Assembly: GCA_900554415.1 (NCBI GenBank)
Contig: USGU01000020.1
Coordinates: 1-30,515 of the forward strand
DNA: 30,515 bases
Origin: an uncultured Lachnospiraceae bacterium
GTDB taxonomy: Bacteria > Bacillota > Clostridia > Lachnospirales > Lachnospiraceae
Reading direction: 5' to 3'
The notes under the pieces are model-generated. The model saw only the letters and a list, made by a program, of their open reading frames with translations. It did not search any database and had not been told where the DNA came from. Both the position numbers and the translations under genes were made by a program. This document shows, piece by piece, positions 16,303 through 23,104 of the stretch. Within the stretch, counting starts at the first letter, position 1. Each line of letters starts with the position of its first letter.

Positions 16303-16378
16303 AACAAACGGCGTCGTAATGAGAAAATGAAAATATGAAAAACTGACCTATCGGTTCAACGGGGAGAAAGGAACGTGT

Positions 16379-16708
16379 ATGCAGATTACATTGACAAAAG
16401 AACAGGTAAAAGAAGCCTTTGGAGAACTTCGTTTCATGGGTGCGGATAACTGTTACCGTTATGATAAAGACAGTAAGAAGAAAACAGAGGAAGTGGAAGC
16501 CTTAAAACTTCATCTTGGAAGCATGAAACTTGGGAACAGCGTGGATATTCGCTTGGAAGCAACGGAATTTCCGAAGATTGAGCCTTATGCTGTGGTGGAA
16601 CTGGAAGAACCAGTATATGCCCCTTATGTGCAGAGAGGAAACTTCCCTGTATTAGTGGAGAAGATTACCTGTAAGGGTATCCGCCCTGTTCCAAACAAAA
16701 CTATGTAG
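16379..16708 (+). CDS. YdcP/DUF961-family conjugative-element protein
   Basis: The 109 residues resemble the small YdcP-like proteins (Tn916 Orf22/Orf23 type) that open the transfer module of Tn916-family elements. Recognisable blocks are ALKLHLGSMKLGNSVDIRL and PYAVVELEEPVYAPYV near the C-terminal half. The molecular role is not established. GGGAGAAAGGA lies about 6 bp before the ATG. It is the first rightward gene after the regulator, 95 bp before the relaxase. No catalytic motif is visible. Confidence 0.75.
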   Translation: MQITLTKEQVKEAFGELRFMGADNCYRYDKDSKKKTEEVEALKLHLGSMKLGNSVDIRLEATEFPKIEPYAVVELEEPVYAPYVQRGNFPVLVEKITCKGIRPVPNKTM

Positions 16709-16763
16709 GCGGTCAAAGTTCCTGCCCTCGTTCTGACGTACCAAACGGCAGGTTGGGGGCAGG

Positions 16764-16782
16764 GCAATGGCAACGCCATTGC
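16764..16782 (+). repeat. Perfect hairpin just before the relaxase ribosome site
   Basis: GCAATGGC (16764-16771) and GCCATTGC (16775-16782) flank a 3-nt loop. The AAGGAGG site (16787-16793) starts 5 nt later. The hairpin could set translation of the relaxase or be part of a transfer origin. Confidence 0.7.
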
Positions 16783-16803
16783 AGATAAGGAGGTTTGATA
16801 AAT

Positions 16804-17877
16804 TTGGAAGAAAGAAACGGAAGTTTTCTTCCAGAACTCCCCTACACTAACAGGGGAGTAATACGACAGAAAGAAGAATTAAGTGCCTTGATAGATTGGT
16901 GTCAGATAACCATTAAAGAAGTTCCGTTAGAAGCAGTCATAGAAGATGTGCTGAGAATACCTATGGAACTTATGACGGTAACAGGCTATGAAAAAGGGAT
17001 TGCAGGACATGAGGTTGTGGCAATCTTCGATAATATCAAGGTGCTAAAGCCGACAGGAAATGCACAGTATCAAGGCTTTCAGATTTTAATGAGCGGGAAA
17101 GGCTGTCGCAACTATGAAAATTTTTTACAACTCAATGAGGAAACATGGTTTGATTTCTTAAACAGAGTTTGTCAGTATCATATCAATTTTCCTCGGATTG
17201 ATTTGGCGATAGACGACAGAAAACCGTATTTGAGTATTCCCGATTTGATTATACGGACAAAAGAGGGATTGCTTTCTACAAAACTAAGAGATATAGATTT
17301 TCACGACTCAGGAGAATTGAAAGAGGAAGTGTTTCAGAGTAAAGGTGGCAGTCTTTATCTCGGCAGTTCAGCCAGCAATTTGAGATTGGTATTTTATGAA
17401 AAAGGATATGAACAGAATAAAAAGTATGGAATAGAATTAGATGAAAATTGGAACAGATATGAATTGAGATTTCGGCAGGAAATGGCAGTAAGTGTAGTAC
17501 AGGAATTATTGAGATATAGAGATGTGGCAGGACTGGCAATGGAAGTATTGAACAGCAAAATACGATTTTTAGAAAAGCCGACAGACAGCACGACAACACG
17601 AAAAAGACTTTATCCAACCTATAAAGCATGGGCGGAATTGATGAAAGACATAGGCAAGGTGAAGCTTACTATGCAACCACAGAAGAAAAGTTTACAAAAG
17701 GTGTGGGAGTGGCTAGAAAAGTATGTTGCACCGTCTTTGAAACTGTTTGCAGAGGTTGGAAAAATAGAGCAGAGAGATTATATTGGTAATCTTATAGCAA
17801 ATGGAAAAATGAATATCACACAAAAGCAGTTGTATGATGATTATATAAAAGCAAGAAAATTAGGCGAAAGGGGGTAA
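16804..17877 (+). CDS. MobT/Rep_trans-family relaxase (replication initiation factor)
   Basis: The protein of about 357 residues belongs to the rolling-circle replication-initiator family (PF02486-like) that includes the Tn916 Orf20/MobT relaxase. Such proteins nick oriT to start transfer and can support replication of the excised circle. Visible blocks are LIDWCQITIKEV, YQGFQILMSGKGCRNYE, FPRIDLAIDDR (metal/catalytic region) and LRLVFYEKGYEQ, which includes a candidate nicking tyrosine. No ATG is near the N-terminus. TTG at 16804 lies 10 bp after AAGGAGG, and TTG at 16795 is too close to it. The first codons overlap an oriT-like inverted repeat at 16836-16859. It has an N-terminal LP-xx-NRG motif seen in relatives. 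Confidence 0.85.
   Translation: MEERNGSFLPELPYTNRGVIRQKEELSALIDWCQITIKEVPLEAVIEDVLRIPMELMTVTGYEKGIAGHEVVAIFDNIKVLKPTGNAQYQGFQILMSGKGCRNYENFLQLNEETWFDFLNRVCQYHINFPRIDLAIDDRKPYLSIPDLIIRTKEGLLSTKLRDIDFHDSGELKEEVFQSKGGSLYLGSSASNLRLVFYEKGYEQNKKYGIELDENWNRYELRFRQEMAVSVVQELLRYRDVAGLAMEVLNSKIRFLEKPTDSTTTRKRLYPTYKAWAELMKDIGKVKLTMQPQKKSLQKVWEWLEKYVAPSLKLFAEVGKIEQRDYIGNLIANGKMNITQKQLYDDYIKARKLGERG
16836..16859 (+). other. Candidate origin of transfer (oriT) inside the relaxase 5' end
   Basis: ACTCCCCT (16836-16843) and AGGGGAGT (16852-16859) form a perfect inverted repeat around the loop ACACTAAC. The layout, a C-run, TAAC and a G-run followed by GTA, resembles what I recall of the Tn916/ICESt3 oriT core. 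A smaller repeat GGAAG-TTTT-CTTCC lies at 16819-16832. The nick position is not determined. Confidence 0.5.
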
Positions 17878-17881
17878 TCGT

Positions 17882-18061
17882 ATCGAGAAAGCACTACTAA
17901 ATATAAATGAATTTTGTGAGTATATGGGGATTGGGAAAACAAAGGCAAGAGAATTGTTGAACAATCCTAAAAATAGATTTACAGTACGCATAGGTAATCG
18001 GTTGTATGCAAATAAGAAATTACTTGATGAATGGCTGGAATATCAATGTAAAAGGGCTTGA
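17882..18061 (+). CDS. Excisionase-like small HTH protein with non-AUG start
   Basis: The frame encodes 59 residues beginning IEKALLNINEFCEYMGIGKT and ending in a positively charged tail. It is an MerR/excisionase-like winged-helix protein of the Tn916 Xis type (HTH_17-like), expected to bend DNA and direct Int toward excision. No ATG, GTG or TTG precedes the conserved start. AAAGGGGGT lies about 7 bp before an ATC codon at 17882, which fits the alignment; an internal ATG at 17924 would remove the first helix. It lies 4 bp after the relaxase and 83 bp before the integrase. Use of AUC is inference. Confidence 0.7.
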   Translation: MEKALLNINEFCEYMGIGKTKARELLNNPKNRFTVRIGNRLYANKKLLDEWLEYQCKRA

Positions 18062-18084
18062 AAAGAAAATGAGGTGTCGATATA

Positions 18085-18126
18085 ATGAAAATTGAAATAT
18101 TTACTTTACCATATTTCTTTCAGTAG
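18085..18126 (+). CDS. Possible 13-residue leader peptide before the integrase
   Basis: ATG at 18085 after GAGGTG encodes MKIEIFTLPYFFQ and stops 18 bp before the integrase ATG. It may couple or regulate integrase translation. No homology is known to me, and chance is possible. Confidence 0.3.
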   Translation: MKIEIFTLPYFFQ

Positions 18127-18144
18127 AAGAAAGGAAAGTTTGGT

Positions 18145-19347
18145 ATGGGTAAAGATTTAAAGGGCAAGGAACTCGGTAAGGGAATTTCACAGAGAGCAGA
18201 CGGACGCTATATTGCAAGATTTACAAGCAAAACAGGGAAACGTAAAACGCTTTATGATTTTAAACTGAATGAATTAAAACGGAAGTTACGAGAAGCGGTT
18301 TATGAAGATGAACATGGTTTGAATGGCAATGGCGAAAGTATCACTTTAAACGCATGGTATGTAACGTGGACAGAGTTGTATAAGAAGAAAACAGTCAAAA
18401 TGACTACGATATATAAAAACCACAGTTACTACAATTCAAGAGTGAAGAACTCTATCGGAAAGATGTATTTGCAGGACATTAAAACATATCACGTTCAGAA
18501 GTTTTTGAATGATTTGATAGACAGCGGTCTTGCACATGGAACGGTATCGAATATCAGATTTATGTTAAGCGATATGCTTGACAAAGCGGTGTTGAGCGAA
18601 TACATTAGAAAAAATCCCTGTATCGGTGTGGAGATGCCAAAAGAAGTGAAAAAGGAAAGGCGTGTATTAACAAAAGAGGAACAGGAGAAATTTTTTACAT
18701 TTGCTTCTTCCTATATACACATCAATGTGCTGAAATTTGCTGTGACAACAGGTTGTCGGATTGGAGAAGTGCTTGGACTGAAATGGGAAGATTGTGACTT
18801 TGGAAAAAGAGAAATTACAATCAATAAGACAATCCATTATTCAAAGGCTTCCAGTCCCGTTGAGGGTTCAAAGTTTTTCTATACGACCGCAAAAACCATA
18901 TCCAGTAATCGTGTCATTCCTATGACAGATGAAGTGTATGAGATTTTGCAAAATCAGAAGATAAAGCAGACGGAACAAAAGATGTGGAAACGCTCGATAT
19001 GGAGACAGCATAAAGAATTTCAAAATTTGGTATTTACCTGTTCGGACGGTTCACCGGTTTACTATTACAACGTCAATAGTGCAATCAAAGACTATGTAGC
19101 GAAAATCAACGTGATAGAGATTGAACTGGCAAAGGAAGAAAAGAGAGAGCCGAAGATATTTGAACTGTTTACCTGTCATACCCTGCGACATACATATGCT
19201 ACAAGGTGTTATGAAAATGGAGTAGACCAACAGGTAGTGCAGAAACTTTTAGGTCATTCCACGTTGGCAATGACAACTGATTTATACACGCATGTTTCAG
19301 AAGAAAAGAAAAAAGAAGAAGTAGCTGAACTGAAAATATTGGCTTAA
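18145..19347 (+). CDS. int: Tn916-type tyrosine integrase
   Basis: This site-specific recombinase inserts and excises the element at the leuS 3' end. The 400 residues contain an N-terminal arm-binding domain (about 1-70), a core-binding domain (70-165) and a catalytic domain with R205 (TGCRIGEVLGLKWED), K250, H345-x-x-R348 (HTLRHTYATR), H371 (LLGHST) and nucleophile Y381 (DLYTHV). All six residues are present. The start has AGAAAGGAAAG about 6 bp upstream. The gene ends 3 bp before the first right-hand arm repeat and 77 bp before the attR core, the normal Tn916-family order of xis-int-end. Confidence 0.96.
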   Translation: MGKDLKGKELGKGISQRADGRYIARFTSKTGKRKTLYDFKLNELKRKLREAVYEDEHGLNGNGESITLNAWYVTWTELYKKKTVKMTTIYKNHSYYNSRVKNSIGKMYLQDIKTYHVQKFLNDLIDSGLAHGTVSNIRFMLSDMLDKAVLSEYIRKNPCIGVEMPKEVKKERRVLTKEEQEKFFTFASSYIHINVLKFAVTTGCRIGEVLGLKWEDCDFGKREITINKTIHYSKASSPVEGSKFFYTTAKTISSNRVIPMTDEVYEILQNQKIKQTEQKMWKRSIWRQHKEFQNLVFTCSDGSPVYYYNVNSAIKDYVAKINVIEIELAKEEKREPKIFELFTCHTLRHTYATRCYENGVDQQVVQKLLGHSTLAMTTDLYTHVSEEKKKEEVAELKILA

Positions 19348-19350
19348 AAT

Positions 19351-19370
19351 TGGAGTAAAAATGGAGTAAA
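19351..19370 (+). repeat. Right integrase arm-site repeats (two TGGAGTAAA)
   Basis: Copies lie at 19351-19359 and 19362-19370, 11 bp apart, immediately after the integrase gene and in the same orientation as the left set. Confidence 0.75.
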
Positions 19371-19424
19371 TCAGAAGATAGATAGCGAAAAACAGCGTAA
19401 AATCAACGTTTTCAAGTGGATATA

Positions 19425-19442
19425 AACATTGTAATGAAATAA
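19425..19442 (+). repeat. attR core
   Basis: This is an exact copy of the last 18 bp of leuS (AACATTGTAATGAAATAA). Bases on either side differ from those at attL, so the core shared by both ends is limited to these 18 bp. Confidence 0.88.
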
Positions 19443-19465
19443 ATAGTGTATTAAATCTTGGTTAT

Positions 19466-19517
19466 AAAGAGGACAGAGAGATATTCTGAGTAAAGAATAG
19501 AACTTTGTCCTCTTTTT
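19466..19517 (+). terminator. Original leuS terminator, now beyond the element
   Basis: AAAGAGGACA (19466-19475) pairs with TGTCCTCTTT (19506-19515), TATTCT/AGAATA (19482-19487/19494-19499) pairs inside, and a T-run follows. Its position just after attR implies that it served leuS before insertion. Confidence 0.75.
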
Positions 19518-19546
19518 ATATTGAGCGACTTTCGAGTACATATTTG

Positions 19547-19576
19547 TTGATTTTGTGCAACAGGAAGTGATACAAT
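19547..19576 (+). promoter_or_regulatory. Promoter of the acetyltransferase gene
   Basis: TTGATT (19547-19552) and TACAAT (19571-19576) are spaced by 18 bp. The -10 overlaps an upstream ATG at 19575, which argues for the later start. Confidence 0.55.
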
Positions 19577-19616
19577 GGGTGAAACTAATTTAAGAGTGAG
19601 AAATGGGGGAAGAATG

Positions 19617-20171
19617 ATGATATTTGAAGCACGAAAAGTAATCGATAAGACCGGTCAGGAAGTGATTCTCAGAAATGCGGAGAAAAGGGATGCACAGGAC
19701 TTGATTCATTATTTAAAAGTGACCACTGCCGAGACTCCCTATTTAATCAGGGAGCCGAATGAGGTAACATTATCGGTGGAACAGGAAGAAGCATTTATTC
19801 AGAATATGGTAGAATCAGAACGGGAGCTCATGTTGATTGCAACCGTGGATGGAAAGCATGTTGGAAATTGTTCCCTCATGAGTATTGGTTCTTTTAAACG
19901 GTATCGTCATAGATGTGAGATTGCTATTGCCCTGTATCAGGAATATTGCGGCAGAGGAATTGGAAGAATGATGATGGAAACCGTGTTGGAAGCTGCCAAA
20001 GAACTTGGATATGAGCAGGCAGAATTAGAAGTAATTGCAGACAATAAAGGAGCAATTGCATTGTATGAAAAACTGGGATTTGAAACATATGGATGTTTCC
20101 CAGACAATATGAAATACGAAGACGGTACTTATGTAGATGCAAAATGGATGATGAAAAAGCTGACCTTCTAG
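19617..20171 (+). CDS. GNAT-family N-acetyltransferase
   Basis: This family transfers an acetyl group from acetyl-CoA to an amine; the substrate here is not known. The acetyl-CoA loop is YCGRGIGRMM, followed by a helix and ELEVIADNKGAIALYEKLGFETYG, the usual GNAT motif A/B ending. The 184 residues are typical in length. The frame is open from 19575. I prefer ATG 19617 because GGGGGA lies 6 bp before it and a promoter -10 covers the first ATG; ATG 19614 is equally in frame. Charge and length resemble the RimJ/ribosomal-type branch (TAETPYLIREPNE region). It is the first host gene after the element. Confidence 0.9.
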   Translation: MIFEARKVIDKTGQEVILRNAEKRDAQDLIHYLKVTTAETPYLIREPNEVTLSVEQEEAFIQNMVESERELMLIATVDGKHVGNCSLMSIGSFKRYRHRCEIAIALYQEYCGRGIGRMMMETVLEAAKELGYEQAELEVIADNKGAIALYEKLGFETYGCFPDNMKYEDGTYVDAKWMMKKLTF

Positions 20172-20319
20172 GCTGTATGGAAAAATGGACCTTCTAAGCT
20201 ACAAACTCTTTACAAGGGCTGAAAGTAGAATATAGTAACAGTGATTAGATTCTCCTAACTTTTGCGAGAAAGATAGAGATATAGAGCTCAAAAGAGCAGA
20301 CTTGTAAGGGGGAAAGAAA

Positions 20320-21120
20320 ATGCAGGAAAAGAAAAAAATTTCCATAGAAGGTGTGCCGGAAACTATGCTTCAGACATTGTATGCCAGAGCTATGGAATCG
20401 CAGAAACCAAAGCATTATATCTATGATGAAAAGGCAATTGAGATTGTTTCGCAGCTTGATTATAATTTCTCGAAAGCTGAGAGTGACAAGATGATGAGTT
20501 CAGGTGTGATTGCAAGAACCATTGTATTGGATAAAATGGTAGGAGATTTTTTAAATCAGAATCCCAATGCGGTTGTGCTGAATCTTGCCTGCGGTATGGA
20601 TACAAGATGTTATCGCATGGAGGAAAAATATGTACGTTGGTATAATGTAGATTTACCGGAGACAATGCATGTCCGAAAACTGTTTTTGGAAGAAAACGGA
20701 CCGATTTATCAAATTGCAGAATCAGCAACCAATGATGCCTATATGAATGAGGTAGAATATCACGGAGAACCGGTGCTTGTTGTGATAGAGGGACTTACCA
20801 TGTATTTGTCCGAAGAAGAAGTAAAAAAGATATTTGCTATCATTCAGAAAAAGTTCGATAAAGCAGTTGTGCTTGTAGAAACAATGGCTCCGTTTGTGGT
20901 AAATCATATTACAGAAAAATCCATAGAGGGAAGCAAGGCAAAATTCACCTGGGGTGTGAAAAATGGAAAAGAATTGGAAAAACTGATTCCACCATTCCAC
21001 AGCAGGAAGGATATCAGTCTGGTAGAAGGAATGAAAGTATTTATGCCGGTTTATAAAGTATTGGGGAAGATTCCGGTTGTAAGAAATATTTCGAATAAGA
21101 TTCTGATTATGGAGATTTAG
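20320..21120 (+). CDS. LCM/PPM1-family SAM-dependent methyltransferase
   Basis: The 266 residues match the leucine-carboxyl-methyltransferase-like family (PF04072 type). The SAM-binding motif is NLACGMDTR (88-96), the acidic strand motif is YNVDLPE (108-114), and VIEGLTMYLSEEEV is the family's post-motif block. Bacterial members methylate small molecules or unknown acceptors; the substrate cannot be told from sequence. The ribosome site AAGGGGGAAAG lies about 5 bp before the ATG. It stands alone with a terminator behind it. No clear promoter of good quality is visible in the 148-bp upstream gap. Confidence 0.88.
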   Translation: MQEKKKISIEGVPETMLQTLYARAMESQKPKHYIYDEKAIEIVSQLDYNFSKAESDKMMSSGVIARTIVLDKMVGDFLNQNPNAVVLNLACGMDTRCYRMEEKYVRWYNVDLPETMHVRKLFLEENGPIYQIAESATNDAYMNEVEYHGEPVLVVIEGLTMYLSEEEVKKIFAIIQKKFDKAVVLVETMAPFVVNHITEKSIEGSKAKFTWGVKNGKELEKLIPPFHSRKDISLVEGMKVFMPVYKVLGKIPVVRNISNKILIMEI

Positions 21121-21174
21121 AGATAATTTATTTTACATAAAGGACTATGAGAAATACGCTCCGCGTAAATTTAG

Positions 21175-21212
21175 AGGGCAGAGATTGCAATTCGCAAACT
21201 CTGCCCTTTATT
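21175..21212. terminator. Terminator after the methyltransferase gene
   Basis: AGGGCAGAG (21175-21183) pairs with CTCTGCCCT (21199-21207), with inner TTGC/GCAA pairing. TTTATTG follows. The remaining DNA to 21418 holds only the promoter of the two-component operon. Confidence 0.85.
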
Positions 21213-21361
21213 GTTGAATATTTTATTTATCTAATGTAGATATGCTTTGCCTCCGCTCGATTTTTCTTTAAAATCATATTAGCACAAGAAAAATGGGATT
21301 GTCTATGATAAAATTCTAAAATATAAATGAACTAAAGGTGGAATTTAAGAAACGATTTCCC

Positions 21362-21390
21362 GTGACGGTAAAGTCCGTGGATGTTATACT
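21362..21390 (+). promoter_or_regulatory. Promoter of the two-component operon
   Basis: GTGACG (21362-21367) and TATACT (21385-21390) are 17 bp apart. The spacer contains a small inverted repeat, ACGG-6 nt-CCGT, that could be an operator. Confidence 0.5.
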
Positions 21391-21418
21391 GAAAAGGAAA
21401 TAGTTACAGGATGAAAGT

Positions 21419-22099
21419 GTGTTTAGAATGTATAAATTATTGATTTTAGAAGATGATTTGCAGTTGAGTCATGCATTAAAAATTTATTTTGAGAAGGCTG
21501 GATATGAGGTGTTTCAGGCATTCTATGCAATGGAAGCAGGGCAGATAATACGAAAGACAGATGTGGATATTGTGATTGCGGATATTGGACTTCCGGGAAA
21601 ATCCGGACTTGATTTTGCGCAGGAATTGTTAAAAGATAAGGAGTTGCCGGTTCTGTTTCTTACGGCGAAAGATGAGGAGCAGGATATACTTGATGGCTAC
21701 GAATATGGTTGTGAAGAATATGTTGTCAAACCAATTTCGCCCAAAATTCTGCTAAAAAAAGTAGAAACTATACTCAGACGGAATAAAAGTGAAACTGATA
21801 TTTTCTTATATAAGAGTTTAAAGATTGATTATGAAAAACGAAGAGTCTGGATTCTGGATAACGAAGTACATCTGACTGACCGGGAGTGGAGCATTTTAAA
21901 AGTTTTATCCCAGAACAAGGGAAGAATTGTGACGAAGGAAATGCTTTTGGAACAGGTGTGGGATGTGGATGGTAACTTTGTAGAAGACCATGCGGTGAAA
22001 GTTGGGATTAACCGCTTGCGTAAGAAGTTAGGACAAGGCGAGAATGGTGATGAGTACATTAAAAATGTGTTCGGAGTTGGGTATACATTTGGAGAATAA
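21419..22099 (+). CDS. OmpR/PhoB-family response regulator
   Basis: This is a two-component transcription factor. The receiver domain has the acidic pair E11-D12-D13, phospho-acceptor D55 (IADIGLPGKSG), T82 and K104 (VKPIS). The C-terminal winged helix spans about 130-226 (LTDREWSILKVLSQNKGRIV, then DHAVKVGINRLRKKLG). The start is taken as GTG 21419, with AGGA about 7 bp before it; the ATG at 21428 lacks a well-spaced site. It lies 2 bp before the sensor kinase, so the two are cotranscribed. The neighbouring ABC/FtsX genes are the likely regulated targets, as in peptide-sensing Bce-like modules. Confidence 0.94.
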   Translation: MFRMYKLLILEDDLQLSHALKIYFEKAGYEVFQAFYAMEAGQIIRKTDVDIVIADIGLPGKSGLDFAQELLKDKELPVLFLTAKDEEQDILDGYEYGCEEYVVKPISPKILLKKVETILRRNKSETDIFLYKSLKIDYEKRRVWILDNEVHLTDREWSILKVLSQNKGRIVTKEMLLEQVWDVDGNFVEDHAVKVGINRLRKKLGQGENGDEYIKNVFGVGYTFGE

Positions 22100-22101
22100 A
22101 A

Positions 22102-23028
22102 ATGAAAACAGGATGTTTGGAAGTTAGTATAGGAATTGGCGTTTTCCTTGTAATTATATTTGGAATTGTACTGTATATTATGCGTAAAAAGTATGAAACA
22201 GATTTGGAAAATATATCAGAGAATCTGGAACGTCTTTTGCAGAAAAAAGAGGTTGTAATCGCAGACAGGGAAGATACCCTATATTCAAAAATCAATATGC
22301 AGATACAACGAATTGGAGAAATCAATATAGCCAATACCCGACAGTCGGAAAAGGAACGGGATGAGCTAAAACAACTGTTGGCGGAAATTTCGCACCAGTT
22401 GCGCACTCCTCTTGCAAATATGGAAGTTTATTTGGAATTATTACAGGCACTGAATGAAACGAGTGCGGAGCAAAAGGAATATCTGGATGCTGTTGCGCAG
22501 GCAGAAGAAAAAATTGCGTTTCTGGTTGAAAAGTTTATTGTTACTGCCCGTATGGAGCAGAAGATGATTCAGATTCATAAGGCGGATGCAGATATTAAAG
22601 AAACAGTTTCTGAGGCAATTTTCCAAGTCCGAAAAAAGGCAGAGCAAAAGCATATTGATATAGCGATACAAGAACAGGAAAAAATGAATTACAAAGTGTT
22701 CCATGACAGAAACTGGATTTGCGAATGTATTTACAATCTGTTGGACAATAGTATCAAATATTCCCCAGAGGGAAGCAGGATTCTTGTGTACTTGAAAAAT
22801 AATGAAATGTTCACGGAAATTGCAGTGGACGATGAAGGTATGGGAATCATGGATGGGGAGGAAAATAAAATCTTCCAGTTATTCTATCGTGGCGCTCGTG
22901 CGCTTGAACAGCCGGGATATGGGATTGGACTTTATCTTACAAGAGAGATTGTGCGAAAGCATGATGGTTTTATGCAAGTGAAACGAAAGAAAAAAGGAAT
23001 CAGAATGTCCATATTTCTGCCAAAATAA
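22102..23028 (+). CDS. Sensor histidine kinase
   Basis: This is the membrane partner of the preceding regulator. One N-terminal transmembrane helix (about 8-27) is followed by a short coiled linker, with no extracellular sensor domain visible. The phospho-accepting H98 lies in AEISHQLRTPLANM. The ATPase domain has the N box LLDNSIKYSPEG (N216), the G1 box DEGMGI (244-249) and the G2 box GYGIGL (272-277). The lack of a sensor domain suggests that the signal is received in the membrane or from the adjacent FtsX permease, as in Bce-type systems; this is inference. All catalytic motifs look intact. Confidence 0.93.
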   Translation: MKTGCLEVSIGIGVFLVIIFGIVLYIMRKKYETDLENISENLERLLQKKEVVIADREDTLYSKINMQIQRIGEINIANTRQSEKERDELKQLLAEISHQLRTPLANMEVYLELLQALNETSAEQKEYLDAVAQAEEKIAFLVEKFIVTARMEQKMIQIHKADADIKETVSEAIFQVRKKAEQKHIDIAIQEQEKMNYKVFHDRNWICECIYNLLDNSIKYSPEGSRILVYLKNNEMFTEIAVDDEGMGIMDGEENKIFQLFYRGARALEQPGYGIGLYLTREIVRKHDGFMQVKRKKKGIRMSIFLPK

Positions 23029-23057
23029 AACAAAATGATGGTTTGTTACTGTTTTGA

Positions 23058-23072
23058 TACCTTTGCAAGGTA
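23058..23072. promoter_or_regulatory. Inverted repeat upstream of the ABC transporter genes
   Basis: TACCTT-TGC-AAGGTA is a perfect 6-3-6 inverted repeat about 30 bp before the ABC ATPase start. It may bind the upstream response regulator. Confidence 0.45.
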
Positions 23073-23104
23073 CACTGAAATCAGAAACGTAAAGGAGCAT
23101 CATT

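Larger units (their letters stand above)
13627..19442 (+). mobile_element. Integrative mobilizable element in the 3' end of leuS, about 5.8 kb
   Basis: The boundaries are the 18-bp direct repeats at 13627-13644 and 19425-19442. Contents in order are a class D beta-lactamase, a membrane protein, an XRE regulator (minus strand), a DUF961-like protein, a MobT/Rep_trans relaxase, an excisionase-like gene and a Tn916-type integrase. Five TGGAGTAAA repeats near the two ends look like integrase arm sites. There is no coupling protein, VirB4-like ATPase or other conjugation gene, so transfer would need a helper element. Cargo genes are visibly more A+T-rich than the host genes. Excision would leave one core copy, and the displaced leuS terminator would return to leuS. 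Confidence 0.88.

Noticed and set aside
16795..16803. TTG at 16795 as relaxase start
   Set aside because: It is only 1 bp from AAGGAGG; TTG at 16804 is better spaced.
20160..20210. Short direct repeat ACCTTCTA(G/A)GCT after the acetyltransferase gene
   Set aside because: Two imperfect 12-bp copies without hairpin or flanking structure; likely a small local duplication.
23035..23104. Upstream ATG giving an uninterrupted ABC ATPase frame
   Set aside because: The translated N-terminus has no ATPase-family features and no ribosome site; the native start at 23105 is in another frame.
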